Positions 8,936 to 17,304 of a stretch of DNA of 64,000 nt are shown in pieces. Position 1 is the stretch's first letter; each line of letters opens with the position of its first letter. The DNA lies in the NCBI RefSeq assembly GCF_039655865.1, contig NZ_JBBYXL010000006.1, forward strand, positions 186,001 through 250,000, in the 5' to 3' direction. The notes beneath the pieces were generated by a model. That model worked only from the letters and a program-made list of their open reading frames with translations, ran no database searches and had not been told where the DNA came from. Made by a program: the position numbers and the translations under genes. The stretch is from Prosthecobacter sp. SYSU 5D2. Its GTDB lineage: Bacteria; Verrucomicrobiota; Verrucomicrobiia; Verrucomicrobiales; Verrucomicrobiaceae.

Positions 8936-10321
8936 TTACCGCGTCCGCGTCATCGCTCCGCGCAGGGCGGTGCGATAGTTCACAACGGCGTCAGCGATGG
9001 CACTGGAGACGGACTGGCGGTAGGTATCAGAAGCGATCAGGCGGCACTCGTTGCCGTTGGTGACGAAGCCGCCTTCAAAAAGAATGCCGGGGCGCTTGCA
9101 GCCTGTAAGCACACTCCACTGGGCGCGCTTGATGCCGCGATCCACAAACTTGAATTTGCTGATGACCATCGCGTGCACTGCGGTGGCCAGGGCAATGTTG
9201 GCGGAGTCATGGGAATTGCCCGTCACACCAGTGGCGTTGTAACCTCCGCCACGCTCCAGGCTGGCGGAACTGCCCTGGGGTGTGAGGGCGAAGGTTTCAA
9301 TGCCGCTGGCCGCACTGCTGGAGCCGGAGTTAAAATGCAGGCTGAGGAAGATGCAGTTCGGCGTGTTATTGGCGATAGCCACACGCCCGCTCAGGGAGAT
9401 GAAGGTGTCCGTGGTACGCGTCATGATGACCTTAAACCCGCGTTTGGTGAGCTCGGCCTTCATGACGTGCGCCATCTTCAGCGCGAAGTCCTTTTCATAA
9501 CCGTAAACGCCGCGTGCGCCCGCATCATGTCCGCCGTGACCGGCATCAATGACAACTGTGTCAAAAGGCACGGCATCAGTGATGTAGGTGGGGCGCAGCA
9601 CTGGATCAATGAGCTTGCATAGGTCAATGCGGGAAAAAACCGCCCCGCCGCCTGATTCCTGAACGGGATAACTGAGGATGAATTTGATGTTGTTGATCAG
9701 CAGTTCCTGGCTGCCGATGGTGCCCTTCAAAATCAGGTTGTTGGAGCGGAACCACACATGCTTGCCCTCCACCTTGTAAGAGCTGAAACGGTAAAACTGA
9801 TGCATGCTCTCCCCGGTGATGTAGTCGCGCCCGTTGATCTTGACGATTTTCCAGCCTGCATTGGCGGGCAGTCTGGCGGAGGCTTCGGATAATGAAGGAG
9901 CAGAAACCGTGGCCGTCTTTGCAGGCTTGTCATCATCCTTGGAATGTCCGAACTCGCCATCTCCAGACTTAGGGGCGGTGGGGGTGGCAGCAGGCTTGGC
10001 GGGTTCTGTCTTTTTGGCGGTGCTGCTGGTGGAGGTAGCAGGCTTTTTCGCCGGGGTGGAGCTTGAAGTCTTCGGCTTGGTGGTCGTCACCTTGGGTTTC
10101 GGACCGGGGGTGGCGGGTTTCGGTTTTTCCTCCACCACAGGCGCGGGCGGCGGGGGCGGGGCCTCCTTCTTTTTGCCAAAACTGAATACCCGCCCGATGA
10201 ACCCCGGTTTGTCTTCCTCAGGCTGTGCGACATCCGCGTGGGCTGCGGCAAAAGCGAAGGCCGTCAGGGCCAAAATCAGGGGCCGGACAGTTCGGTGTGG
10301 AGCGGGCAAGACAAAACTCAT
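8936..10321 (-). CDS. Exported N-acetylmuramoyl-L-alanine amidase (Amidase_3)
   Basis: Cleaves the amide bond between MurNAc and the stem peptide of peptidoglycan in the periplasm. The C-terminal 200 residues carry the zinc amidase pattern: VVIDAGHGGHDAG with the first zinc histidine, YEKDFALKMA with the zinc glutamate, FLSLHFNS with the second histidine, and the catalytic glutamate in GILFEGGFVTN. Between the signal peptide and this domain lie a Pro/Lys/Thr/Ala-rich low-complexity linker (roughly residues 40-145) and a copper-amine-oxidase-N-like or AMIN-like beta region. The ATG at 10321 gives a clean signal peptide (MSFVLPAPHR, then a hydrophobic stretch ending AHA). An upstream ATG at 10384 would add 21 residues and bury the signal sequence. 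It converges on the alpha-2-macroglobulin gene with only 30 bases between stops. Confidence 0.9.
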   Translation of the reverse strand: MSFVLPAPHRTVRPLILALTAFAFAAAHADVAQPEEDKPGFIGRVFSFGKKKEAPPPPPAPVVEEKPKPATPGPKPKVTTTKPKTSSSTPAKKPATSTSSTAKKTEPAKPAATPTAPKSGDGEFGHSKDDDKPAKTATVSAPSLSEASARLPANAGWKIVKINGRDYITGESMHQFYRFSSYKVEGKHVWFRSNNLILKGTIGSQELLINNIKFILSYPVQESGGGAVFSRIDLCKLIDPVLRPTYITDAVPFDTVVIDAGHGGHDAGARGVYGYEKDFALKMAHVMKAELTKRGFKVIMTRTTDTFISLSGRVAIANNTPNCIFLSLHFNSGSSSAASGIETFALTPQGSSASLERGGGYNATGVTGNSHDSANIALATAVHAMVISKFKFVDRGIKRAQWSVLTGCKRPGILFEGGFVTNGNECRLIASDTYRQSVSSAIADAVVNYRTALRGAMTRTR

Positions 10322-10486
10322 GGGTAGCAAAACAGCGTGAAATAAACGCGGCTGGGCCGCCAAACGATCATTCAGATTAGGCATATTTTGCGAATTGGCA
10401 ATCCCGATGTCACGGATGTCATCGGAGTATGGGATCTTGATTCATGAGAATTGACAGACTCGTCTCCTTCAGTGTGTTCTTTGACG

Positions 10487-13144
10487 ATGCGTTTTTCCAC
10501 TCTCGCGTGCCTATTATTCTGCTTCACCACCTCTGCATTCCCCCAGCAGAAGGCCAAAAAGCCCTCCTCTCCGCCCAAGCCGCCGGAGATCCCCGCCGAT
10601 ACCCCCTGGGGCGATTTTGTGGAAAAAGATTTCCCTTTTTTTAGCAGCGTCCTCGACTGCCGCCATCTAGGCGAAGTTTTCCCCAAAGACAACCTCACCC
10701 CCCGCGGTCTGATTCTCAATCTTGGCCATAATCTCTGGGCCTGCTTCGATACCGACCTCCTCCGCATCTCCGCCATCTGGGAAGGCGAAAAGGGCAAGCC
10801 CCCCCTCACCCCCGATGCCCTCGCCCCCGGCTCCTATCATGTGGCCGGTCAGAAGACCAAAGACGGCCAGGAATACCTGCCGAAACCAGTGGGCAAGGTC
10901 TGGCTGACCAACGGCATCTACCCTGGCTGGCAGGTGGGTGACAAACCGATTTTCACCGATCCACGGGAGCCTGGGATGAGCCCGGAGGAGGTGGGCCGTG
11001 GGGCTTTGCCAAATGCACAACTGATCAGCGTTGAACCTCACGAAGAAGGGGTCTCATTGAAATATCGCATTAGTACCATTGAGATCACCGAATGGTGCGG
11101 TCGTGGCGGCTACGACGGTAGCGGCATGACCCGTTGGTTTGAGATGCCCGCACACACCGAAACATTGACTCTAGTTCTCGGTAAAATTGCACTTAAAAAC
11201 ATCACTTTCGACACCCAAGCCGATTTAAATGTTAAAACTGGCGACAAGGATGACCGCACTATTTCGCTCAAACCAGCTTCCACTCCATATAGTTTTGGAG
11301 TCAGCTTTTTTCCTCTTCCGGTAAATAATGAAGGTGAAACGATCATTGCCCGAAAAGAGGGTTTGGCAGATCACTGGCCTAAAACCGTCTCCACCCAAGC
11401 CGTCCTCTCCAAGTCCCCTGACGCCTATGTCCTGGATGAAATTCCCCTGCCCGTACCGAATCCCTGGAAGCGCAATGTCCGCCTCGCCGACATCGCCTTT
11501 CTCAATGACCAGGGCGATGCCGCCGGCGTGACCTTTGACGGCGACGTTTGGCTCATCTCCGGCCTCAAGGGCGACCTGGAAAAAGTTACCTGGAAGCGCT
11601 TCGCTTCCGGCCTGCATGAGCCGATGAGCATCGTGTCCCGAAAGGACGAACTGTTTGTCTATGACCGCAGCGGCATCTGGAAACTGGTGGATACCAATGG
11701 CGACCAGGAGGCCGACCGTTATGAAATGTTCTGCAACCTCTTCGCCCAGACAGCCGAGACCCGCGAGTTCCCCAACTCCATGAAACTCGGCCCCGACGGC
11801 TCCCTGTATATCTCCAAAGGCGGCCAGGAAGGCACCACCCGTGGCAAGCACAACGGCACCGTCATCAAGGTAGCCCCCGATGGCAAATCCTTCGCGGTCA
11901 TCGGCTACGGCCTACGCCAGCCCTTCATCGGCGTGAACCCCAAAACCGGCCTCGTCACGGCCAGCGACCAGCAGGGCAATTACGTCCCCTCCACGCCCAT
12001 CCAGATCATCCGGGATAATCAATTTTACGGTCACCTGCCCACCATCGCACCGGAAGAGGTTTATCCTGCCACGATTGCGGAGCCGATGGTATGGCTGCCG
12101 CATCCGGTGAACCCCAGCGGGGCCACGCAGACCTGGCTCATCGGGGCCAAAATGGGCCCGCTCAATGACGAACTCATCCACGTGGGCTACAACCGGCCTG
12201 AGCTTTTCCGCGTGCTGATGAACGACCGCTTTCAGCGCCCCCAAGCCACCGTCATGAGCTTTGAACGCGACTTCGATTTCGGTCCGCTCAATGCCCAGGT
12301 GAACCCGGCGGACGGCCAGCTTTACGTCGTCGGTTTCCAGGTCTGGGGCACGACGGCGAAGAAGCTTAGCGGCCTCATCCGCCTGCGCTACACCGACCAG
12401 CCGCGCGTTCTACTGAAGGAGATGACGCCGATGGACAAGGGCCTGCTGCTGCGCTTTAACGCCAAGCTTAATGAGAAGCTGGCCACCGACCCTGCCAGCT
12501 ACAGCGCCGAGCGGTGGAACTACCAGCGCACCGCCAAATACGGCTCGCCGCACCTGAAGCTGGACGGTGCCACCGGCCAGGAGTGGATGACCGCCAGCAG
12601 CGCTTATCTTAGCAAGGACGGCATGAGCGTCTTCGTCGGGATTCCCGATATGCAGGCTGGCGTGCACCAGATGCGCATCGGCTGGGGCCTTGAAAGTGCC
12701 GATGGCCTGGAGGCCGCCAACACCGCCTACTTCAGCCCGTGGGAGCTTCTCAAATTCGATCCGGCCAAAGAAGGCTTCGGCGATATCACCGTGGACCTCA
12801 CCCCGCGCCAGGCCGAGATGGTCACGACGGTCAAGCCCACCATCGAAGAAGGGGCCAAGCTCTACCAGATGATCGGCTGCATGGCCTGCCACAGCATTGA
12901 CGGCAGCACCGTCGGCAAAGTCGGCCCCAGTTGGAAAGGCATCTGCGGCACTGAGCGCATTCTCGGCAAAGGCGGCAAGTCCGCCCTCGCCGATGAAGCC
13001 TACCTCCGCGAATCCATCACGGACCCGAATGCCAAGGTGGTGAAGGGCTTTGAAAAATTCGACACCGGCATGCCCATCTACGCCGGCATCCTCAATGAAT
13101 CCCAGATCGAGAGCCTGGTGCTGTACATCAAGAGTTTGAAGTAG
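10487..13144 (+). CDS. Exported PVC-type heme-binding CxxCH protein
   Basis: An 885-residue secreted protein with a signal peptide (MRFSTLACLLFCFTTSAF), which is why I prefer the ATG at 10487 over the TTG at 10451. The N-terminal 300 residues match nothing I can name beyond a domain common in Verrucomicrobia and Planctomycetes (DUF6797-like). The middle is a beta-propeller-like sugar-dehydrogenase type region, with blocks such as DGDVWLISGLKGDL, PNSMKLGPDGSLYISKGG and TASDQQGNYVPSTPI. The C-terminus is a monoheme cytochrome c: heme site CMACH at 798-802, with a likely axial methionine at 862 in TGMPIYAG. Such proteins are thought to oxidise sugars or pass electrons in the periplasm, but their substrates are generally unknown. 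It stands alone, divergent from the amidase. Confidence 0.85.
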   Translation: MRFSTLACLLFCFTTSAFPQQKAKKPSSPPKPPEIPADTPWGDFVEKDFPFFSSVLDCRHLGEVFPKDNLTPRGLILNLGHNLWACFDTDLLRISAIWEGEKGKPPLTPDALAPGSYHVAGQKTKDGQEYLPKPVGKVWLTNGIYPGWQVGDKPIFTDPREPGMSPEEVGRGALPNAQLISVEPHEEGVSLKYRISTIEITEWCGRGGYDGSGMTRWFEMPAHTETLTLVLGKIALKNITFDTQADLNVKTGDKDDRTISLKPASTPYSFGVSFFPLPVNNEGETIIARKEGLADHWPKTVSTQAVLSKSPDAYVLDEIPLPVPNPWKRNVRLADIAFLNDQGDAAGVTFDGDVWLISGLKGDLEKVTWKRFASGLHEPMSIVSRKDELFVYDRSGIWKLVDTNGDQEADRYEMFCNLFAQTAETREFPNSMKLGPDGSLYISKGGQEGTTRGKHNGTVIKVAPDGKSFAVIGYGLRQPFIGVNPKTGLVTASDQQGNYVPSTPIQIIRDNQFYGHLPTIAPEEVYPATIAEPMVWLPHPVNPSGATQTWLIGAKMGPLNDELIHVGYNRPELFRVLMNDRFQRPQATVMSFERDFDFGPLNAQVNPADGQLYVVGFQVWGTTAKKLSGLIRLRYTDQPRVLLKEMTPMDKGLLLRFNAKLNEKLATDPASYSAERWNYQRTAKYGSPHLKLDGATGQEWMTASSAYLSKDGMSVFVGIPDMQAGVHQMRIGWGLESADGLEAANTAYFSPWELLKFDPAKEGFGDITVDLTPRQAEMVTTVKPTIEEGAKLYQMIGCMACHSIDGSTVGKVGPSWKGICGTERILGKGGKSALADEAYLRESITDPNAKVVKGFEKFDTGMPIYAGILNESQIESLVLYIKSLK

Positions 13145-13189
13145 AGATTGAGAAAATGACCTCCGAACGCCGGAACGCTGCCTTCAGAG

Positions 13190-13207
13190 GACCGCATTCA
13201 TGCGGTC
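13190..13207. repeat. Inverted repeat between convergent genes
   Basis: GACCGCA and TGCGGTC form a perfect 7-bp stem around a TTCA loop, in the 150-base gap where the cytochrome-like gene and the GNAT gene converge. A second short palindrome, CCGCATGCGG, lies about 35 bases further on. Neither is followed by a T-run, so they may act as mRNA 3' ends or be small intergenic repeats. No other copy was noticed in the window. Confidence 0.35.
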
Positions 13208-13294
13208 TGGGTAGGTGCCCTCAGCCTCGGAGATGCCGATCCGCATGCGGGCGGGATTTACAGCCGATGCCGTGATCAATCGCGGAATCTGGCT

Positions 13295-14380
13295 TCACAG
13301 CATCTTCTCCATCCGGAAATCATCCATCACAAAACCGTTCCCGATGTCTGAGCATACGTCCTCCACAAAACGGAATCCCGCCCGCTGATAGGCACGGATG
13401 GCCGTCGCATTGCGCTTGTTCACGCGCAGTTGCACACTGCGGCAGCCCAGCTCCGCAGCCCGATCATACGTCCATTTCAAAGCCGCCGCGCCCACGCCAT
13501 GACCATGCATGTCCGGCTGCACATACAGCTTGTTGATGAACAGCACCTCCCCCGGATACTTCTCAAAGGAAAGGTAGCCAACCGGCCCGTGAGATTCCAC
13601 CTCGATCAAGGCAAACCAGGTGTCGCGCGACTGCATCTCCCGGGCCATCGCAGCCGGCTGATACCACACGCTCAGCATGTACTCGATCTGAGCCTCAGAG
13701 ATGATGGCCGGGTAATACTTCCTCCAAATTTGATGCCCCAGCTTCTGCACCACCGGCAGTTCATCCTCGCCAATGCGGCGCACCCGCACCGGCAACGTCT
13801 GCCGTGCAGCATGGCCTAACTGATGATGTGTCCACGCCAGCGCCGCCTGCCACCGCGCCAGGTCATCTGCCGGGGACAGGCGGGTCAGATTGGCCACAAT
13901 GTCCGCATGCATCGGCTCCACCACACCCTCCTCACGGATCTGCTCAAGGTCCGCCGGATACTCCGCCTCCGGCAGGATCTCCTTGGCCAGATACCAGCAG
14001 GCCCAGGCTCGCCAGGTTCGCAGCTCCTTATGCGGCTCCACCATGCGCGTGGCCAGGTGCTGCCAGTGGCGGCGCGGATTGCCGATGAACTGCCCCTCCG
14101 GCCGGTGAATCAGCAGCCAGGCCATTGCCTGATAAGGCAACGGCAGCTTTTGAAAAACCGGTTCCGTGCCCGGCATGGGGGAAGACAGCGCCCGGTTCAG
14201 CAGCAGGATGCACTTGGCCGGAAAACCGATCCTCCACAAGCTCTGCGCATACAGGTGGCAGGTTTCATAAAATGCCGCTCCCCGGTCCTTGCCAAACGCA
14301 TTGATCTCCTCCGCCCGATACAGGCGGTCAATTGGCGGCAGCAGAGGATGAGGTTCATTGATGAACGGCAGGGCGGGCAT
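13295..14380 (-). CDS. GNAT N-acetyltransferase with a helical N-terminal extension
   Basis: A 361-residue cytoplasmic protein. Residues about 200-361 are a GNAT domain: VRVRRIGEDELPVVQKL at its start, LYVQPDMHGHGVGAAAL as the acetyl-CoA binding loop (the Q/R-x-x-G-x-G/A motif), and RVNKRNATAIRAYQRAGFRFVEDV as the terminal motif. Residues 1-195 are alpha-helical, rich in Trp, Leu and Ala, and show no family I recognise. The spacing resembles a tetratricopeptide-like or four-helix module (YETCHLYAQSLWRIGFPAKCILLLNRAL). The acyl acceptor cannot be told from sequence. It is the last gene of a same-strand run that starts with the YkvA-like gene at 17167, but the 49-base gap upstream makes operon membership uncertain. 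Confidence 0.8.
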   Translation of the reverse strand: MPALPFINEPHPLLPPIDRLYRAEEINAFGKDRGAAFYETCHLYAQSLWRIGFPAKCILLLNRALSSPMPGTEPVFQKLPLPYQAMAWLLIHRPEGQFIGNPRRHWQHLATRMVEPHKELRTWRAWACWYLAKEILPEAEYPADLEQIREEGVVEPMHADIVANLTRLSPADDLARWQAALAWTHHQLGHAARQTLPVRVRRIGEDELPVVQKLGHQIWRKYYPAIISEAQIEYMLSVWYQPAAMAREMQSRDTWFALIEVESHGPVGYLSFEKYPGEVLFINKLYVQPDMHGHGVGAAALKWTYDRAAELGCRSVQLRVNKRNATAIRAYQRAGFRFVEDVCSDIGNGFVMDDFRMEKML

Positions 14381-14429
14381 GGACCCAAGTTAAGCCGCAT
14401 TCTTCCCTCCCGCGCAAGTCTGCGGCAGT

Positions 14430-15215
14430 TCACTCCAGGGTATTCATCCCCCGTTCCAGTCCGTGCATCATTGGTTCGATGAACCGGTATCCCTGGGGCA
14501 GCTCGATGCGTGCCAGCTCCCCCGCCTCCGTAAAATACAGCCGGATTTCCTCCATCTGCATGATCTCCAGGGTGACAATATAACAACGACGCTGCTTGCC
14601 AGCCAGATCCATCAGACCTTCCCGCGCGGTGAGCGGCACACTTTTGGCCTGCTGCTGCACTTGGGATAGCTGGGCCAGCCAGTCCGTCTCCCCGCCGTCA
14701 AAGGCCCCTTTCATGGCCATCATCGTCTGGATAAACTGTGTGTTCATCACCAGTTGCCCGCCCTTCTTAACCTCAATGGCCGGTAATTTGTTCCCCTCTT
14801 TCCAACTGATCGTGGCCAGCGTGTCGGCAGAGATGGATTTCACCTCCAGGTCGAGGCTGGTCCAGCGCTCCGCGTCCGCCAGTTCTCCGTTCAAGCGGAA
14901 GCTGAGGTCATGACCCGCCTTTTTTCCCGCCTGCAGATCCACCACGCCGGAGGCCAGGACCGCATACACCGGCGGCGCGGCCTCGTCCCCGTCCCGCCGG
15001 ATCGTAAAAGTCGTGTGGCCGATCTTCTCCTTCTCCCGGTAAAGGTGCAGCGTGTTGTTAAACGCCGCCGCCTCCGTCAAAAAGAGGTCAAACACAAACC
15101 TCGGCGGCACCACCGCAAAGCGCGAATGGTCCGGGAAATACGTGTCCCGGATAATGAGCCCGGTCATCACCGCCCAAAAGAGCACAATGACCGCCGATAG
15201 AATGCGCCACAGCAT
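14430..15215 (-). CDS. Hypothetical membrane-anchored protein
   Basis: I do not recognise this 261-residue protein. Residues 4-24 are a single hydrophobic segment (ILSAVIVLFWAVMTGLIIR), with a charged tail that predicts an N-terminal anchor and an exported body. The remainder looks like alternating beta strands with a Glu/Lys-rich surface: KIGHTTFTIRRDGDE, then a DLEVKSISADTLATISW block and a C-terminal YIVTLEIMQMEEIRLYFTEAGELARIELPQGY. The last block reads like the end of a lipoprotein-carrier or DUF3108-like beta sheet, which is only an impression. It lies between the GNAT gene and a DUF1501 gene on the same strand with gaps of about 40-50 bases. Confidence 0.65.
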   Translation of the reverse strand: MLWRILSAVIVLFWAVMTGLIIRDTYFPDHSRFAVVPPRFVFDLFLTEAAAFNNTLHLYREKEKIGHTTFTIRRDGDEAAPPVYAVLASGVVDLQAGKKAGHDLSFRLNGELADAERWTSLDLEVKSISADTLATISWKEGNKLPAIEVKKGGQLVMNTQFIQTMMAMKGAFDGGETDWLAQLSQVQQQAKSVPLTAREGLMDLAGKQRRCYIVTLEIMQMEEIRLYFTEAGELARIELPQGYRFIEPMMHGLERGMNTLE

Positions 15216-15254
15216 GAACAGGATACTGACGCCGAACCGCTACGGATGTAAAGA

Positions 15255-16670
15255 TCAGGCGATCAGCTTCTTCACTAAATTTCCCGCCACTCCCGTCAGC
15301 CGCACATCCAGGCCCTGGAATTTCACCGTCAGCCGTTTGTGATCAATGCCCAGCAGGTGCAGCATCGTCGTGTGCAGGTCATGCACATGCACCACATCCT
15401 CCACCGCCCGGTAGCCAAGCTCATCCGTGGCCCCGTAGCTGAAGCCCGGCTTCACCCCGCCACCGGCCATGAAGACATTGAAGGCCAGGATGTGATGGTC
15501 CCGCCCCGTGCCCTGGCCCATCGGCGTACGGCCAAATTCACCGCCCCACAGGATCAGCGTGTCCTCCAGCATGCCGCGTTGTTTCAGGTCCTTGATCAGC
15601 CCCGCCGTCGCCCGGTCCACATCCAAAGCGGAAGTCGTCATGCCCGCCTCAATGCCGCCATGGTGGTCCCAGGCGCGGTGGTAGAGCTGGATCATCCGCA
15701 CCCCGCGCTCCGCCATGCGGCGGGCCAGCAGGCAGTTGGAGGCGAAGCTCCCGTCCCCCGGCTCCTTGACCCCATAGAGGTCCAGGATATGTTGCGGCTC
15801 GCTCTTCAGATCCGTCAGCTCAGGTACGCTGGCCTGCATCTTAAAAGCCATCTCATACTGGGCGATGCGCGTCTGGATCTCCGGGTCCAGCTTCTCCTCT
15901 GCCAGCATCCCGTTCAGCCGTTTCACCTCCTCGACCACCTGCCGCTGCGTGCTCTGGCAAACGCCCTCCGGGCTGCCCAGGTAATGCACCGGCTGGCCCT
16001 TGGCCTGAAACTGGATGCCCTGGTACTTGCTGGGCAGGATGCCCGCCGACCACTGCCGCGCCGACACCGGCTGCTGCCCGGTTTTCCCCGCCGAGGTCAG
16101 CACCACAAATCCCGGCAGATCACTCGTCTCACAGCCCAGCCCATACAGCAGCCATGAGCCCATGCTGGGTCGCCCCTTGATGATGCTGCCCGTGTTCATA
16201 AAGGCATGCGCCGTGTCATGATTGATCTGCTCCGTCTGCATGGAGCGGACGATGCACAGATCATCCGCCACGCTGCCGATGTGCGGGAACAACTCCGAAA
16301 TCTCCTGCCCGCTCTGCCCCCATTTCTTGAAGCCGCAAAACGCCCCCCGCGCCGTCAGCTCCGCCCCCTGCAGCTGCGCCAGTTGCTGCCCCTGGGTAAA
16401 GGAGGCCGGGAAGGGCTTGCCATCCAACTCCTTCAGCTTCGGCTTCCAGTCAAAGGTCTCCAGATGCGACGGCCCGCCAGCCATGCAGAGAAAGATCACC
16501 CGCTTCGCCTTCACCGGCAGATGCGGTCGCAACATCGCTCCCGCCACGTCGCCTTGCGCCTGCTGAGCCAGCCCGGCCAGCGCCATGCCCCCCAGACCAT
16601 AGGCCGACTGCGTCAAAAACGCGCGCCGGTTCACACTCAGGGCATGGGCAGTGGGGTCCATCGGTTTCAT
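15255..16670 (-). CDS. DUF1501 family protein (Tat-exported, sulfatase-like fold)
   Basis: A 471-residue protein with a Tat signal: VNRRAFLTQSAYGLGG near residues 13-28, then a hydrophobic Ala/Gly stretch. DUF1501 proteins have an alkaline-phosphatase/sulfatase-like fold and are greatly expanded in Planctomycetes and Verrucomicrobia. Most lack a proven activity. Family markers are RVIFLCMAGGPSHLETFDWKPKL near the mature N-terminus, the HDTAHAFMNTG block, GVRMIQLYHRAWDHHGG, and GGEFGRTPMGQGTGRDHH followed by a terminal LGYRAVEDVVHVHDLHTTMLHLLGID. These genes usually follow a DUF1549/DUF1553 cytochrome partner, but none is present here. A second DUF1501 gene lies at 59977-61383. The start ATG at 16670 has an alternative three codons later. 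Confidence 0.9.
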   Translation of the reverse strand: MKPMDPTAHALSVNRRAFLTQSAYGLGGMALAGLAQQAQGDVAGAMLRPHLPVKAKRVIFLCMAGGPSHLETFDWKPKLKELDGKPFPASFTQGQQLAQLQGAELTARGAFCGFKKWGQSGQEISELFPHIGSVADDLCIVRSMQTEQINHDTAHAFMNTGSIIKGRPSMGSWLLYGLGCETSDLPGFVVLTSAGKTGQQPVSARQWSAGILPSKYQGIQFQAKGQPVHYLGSPEGVCQSTQRQVVEEVKRLNGMLAEEKLDPEIQTRIAQYEMAFKMQASVPELTDLKSEPQHILDLYGVKEPGDGSFASNCLLARRMAERGVRMIQLYHRAWDHHGGIEAGMTTSALDVDRATAGLIKDLKQRGMLEDTLILWGGEFGRTPMGQGTGRDHHILAFNVFMAGGGVKPGFSYGATDELGYRAVEDVVHVHDLHTTMLHLLGIDHKRLTVKFQGLDVRLTGVAGNLVKKLIA

Positions 16671-16786
16671 GGGTCAGATAACAATAAACAATACGGCTGA
16701 AATACCACAGACTTGCCCCGTATGGCCAGCTTTCAGCCATGGAGGATTCCGTCGCGTGCTTTTGTTCGCACCCCTCCCCCTCCAGC

Positions 16787-17167
16787 TCAAGGCACATCAA
16801 TGATCACCCCGTTGCCCTTGCCGCCAGAATTCGCCGCCTTCCAGTCCTTGTACTTCTGCAGTTCCCGCTCGATCAGCTTCAGACAAAAAGCCAGGATCGC
16901 CGCATCATCCAGATAGCCCACGCCCAGCAGCACATCCGGAATGATATCCGCCGGATTCAGCACATATAGCAGCGCCAGCGCCGCCGTGCTGATGACCCAG
17001 TATGGTACCTCCCGGTACCGCCCGGCCCAGTAATCCTTCACCAGTTCCAGGATCAGCTTCCCCTGCTCGGCCCAGTGACGCAGCTTCGGCAGCTTGTCCT
17101 CAATGTCACGGGACCGTTGGCTCACCTTGGCGATGTCAATGTCATGCTGATTGTCTGGCGTTGGCAT
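16787..17167 (-). CDS. YkvA family (DUF1232) small membrane protein
   Basis: A 126-residue protein with the DUF1232 signature: a helical N-terminus, then YWVISTAALALLYVLNPADIIPD, where the NP.D..PD pattern is the family hallmark, and GYLDDAAILAFCLKLIERELQKYK. One or two membrane-inserted helices cover about residues 60-105. The function is unknown. The ATG at 17167 is preferred to an upstream TTG at 17185. The tail after residue 110 is Gly/Asn-rich. It may be the first gene of the run that continues into DUF1501, but the 116-base gap argues for a separate promoter for that gene. Confidence 0.82.
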   Translation of the reverse strand: MPTPDNQHDIDIAKVSQRSRDIEDKLPKLRHWAEQGKLILELVKDYWAGRYREVPYWVISTAALALLYVLNPADIIPDVLLGVGYLDDAAILAFCLKLIERELQKYKDWKAANSGGKGNGVIIDVP

Positions 17168-17304
17168 GATGGTAAAATGGGTCAAAAGTGCATCGCTGGC
17201 GATGACGAAAAAAAGTCTATTTTAGAATCCTGCCCAGCAAAAAATATGCCCGTCGTGCCAAAAGCCAGATTGCCCTCTGCCCCGCCATCCGCTTGGATAG
17301 CCAG

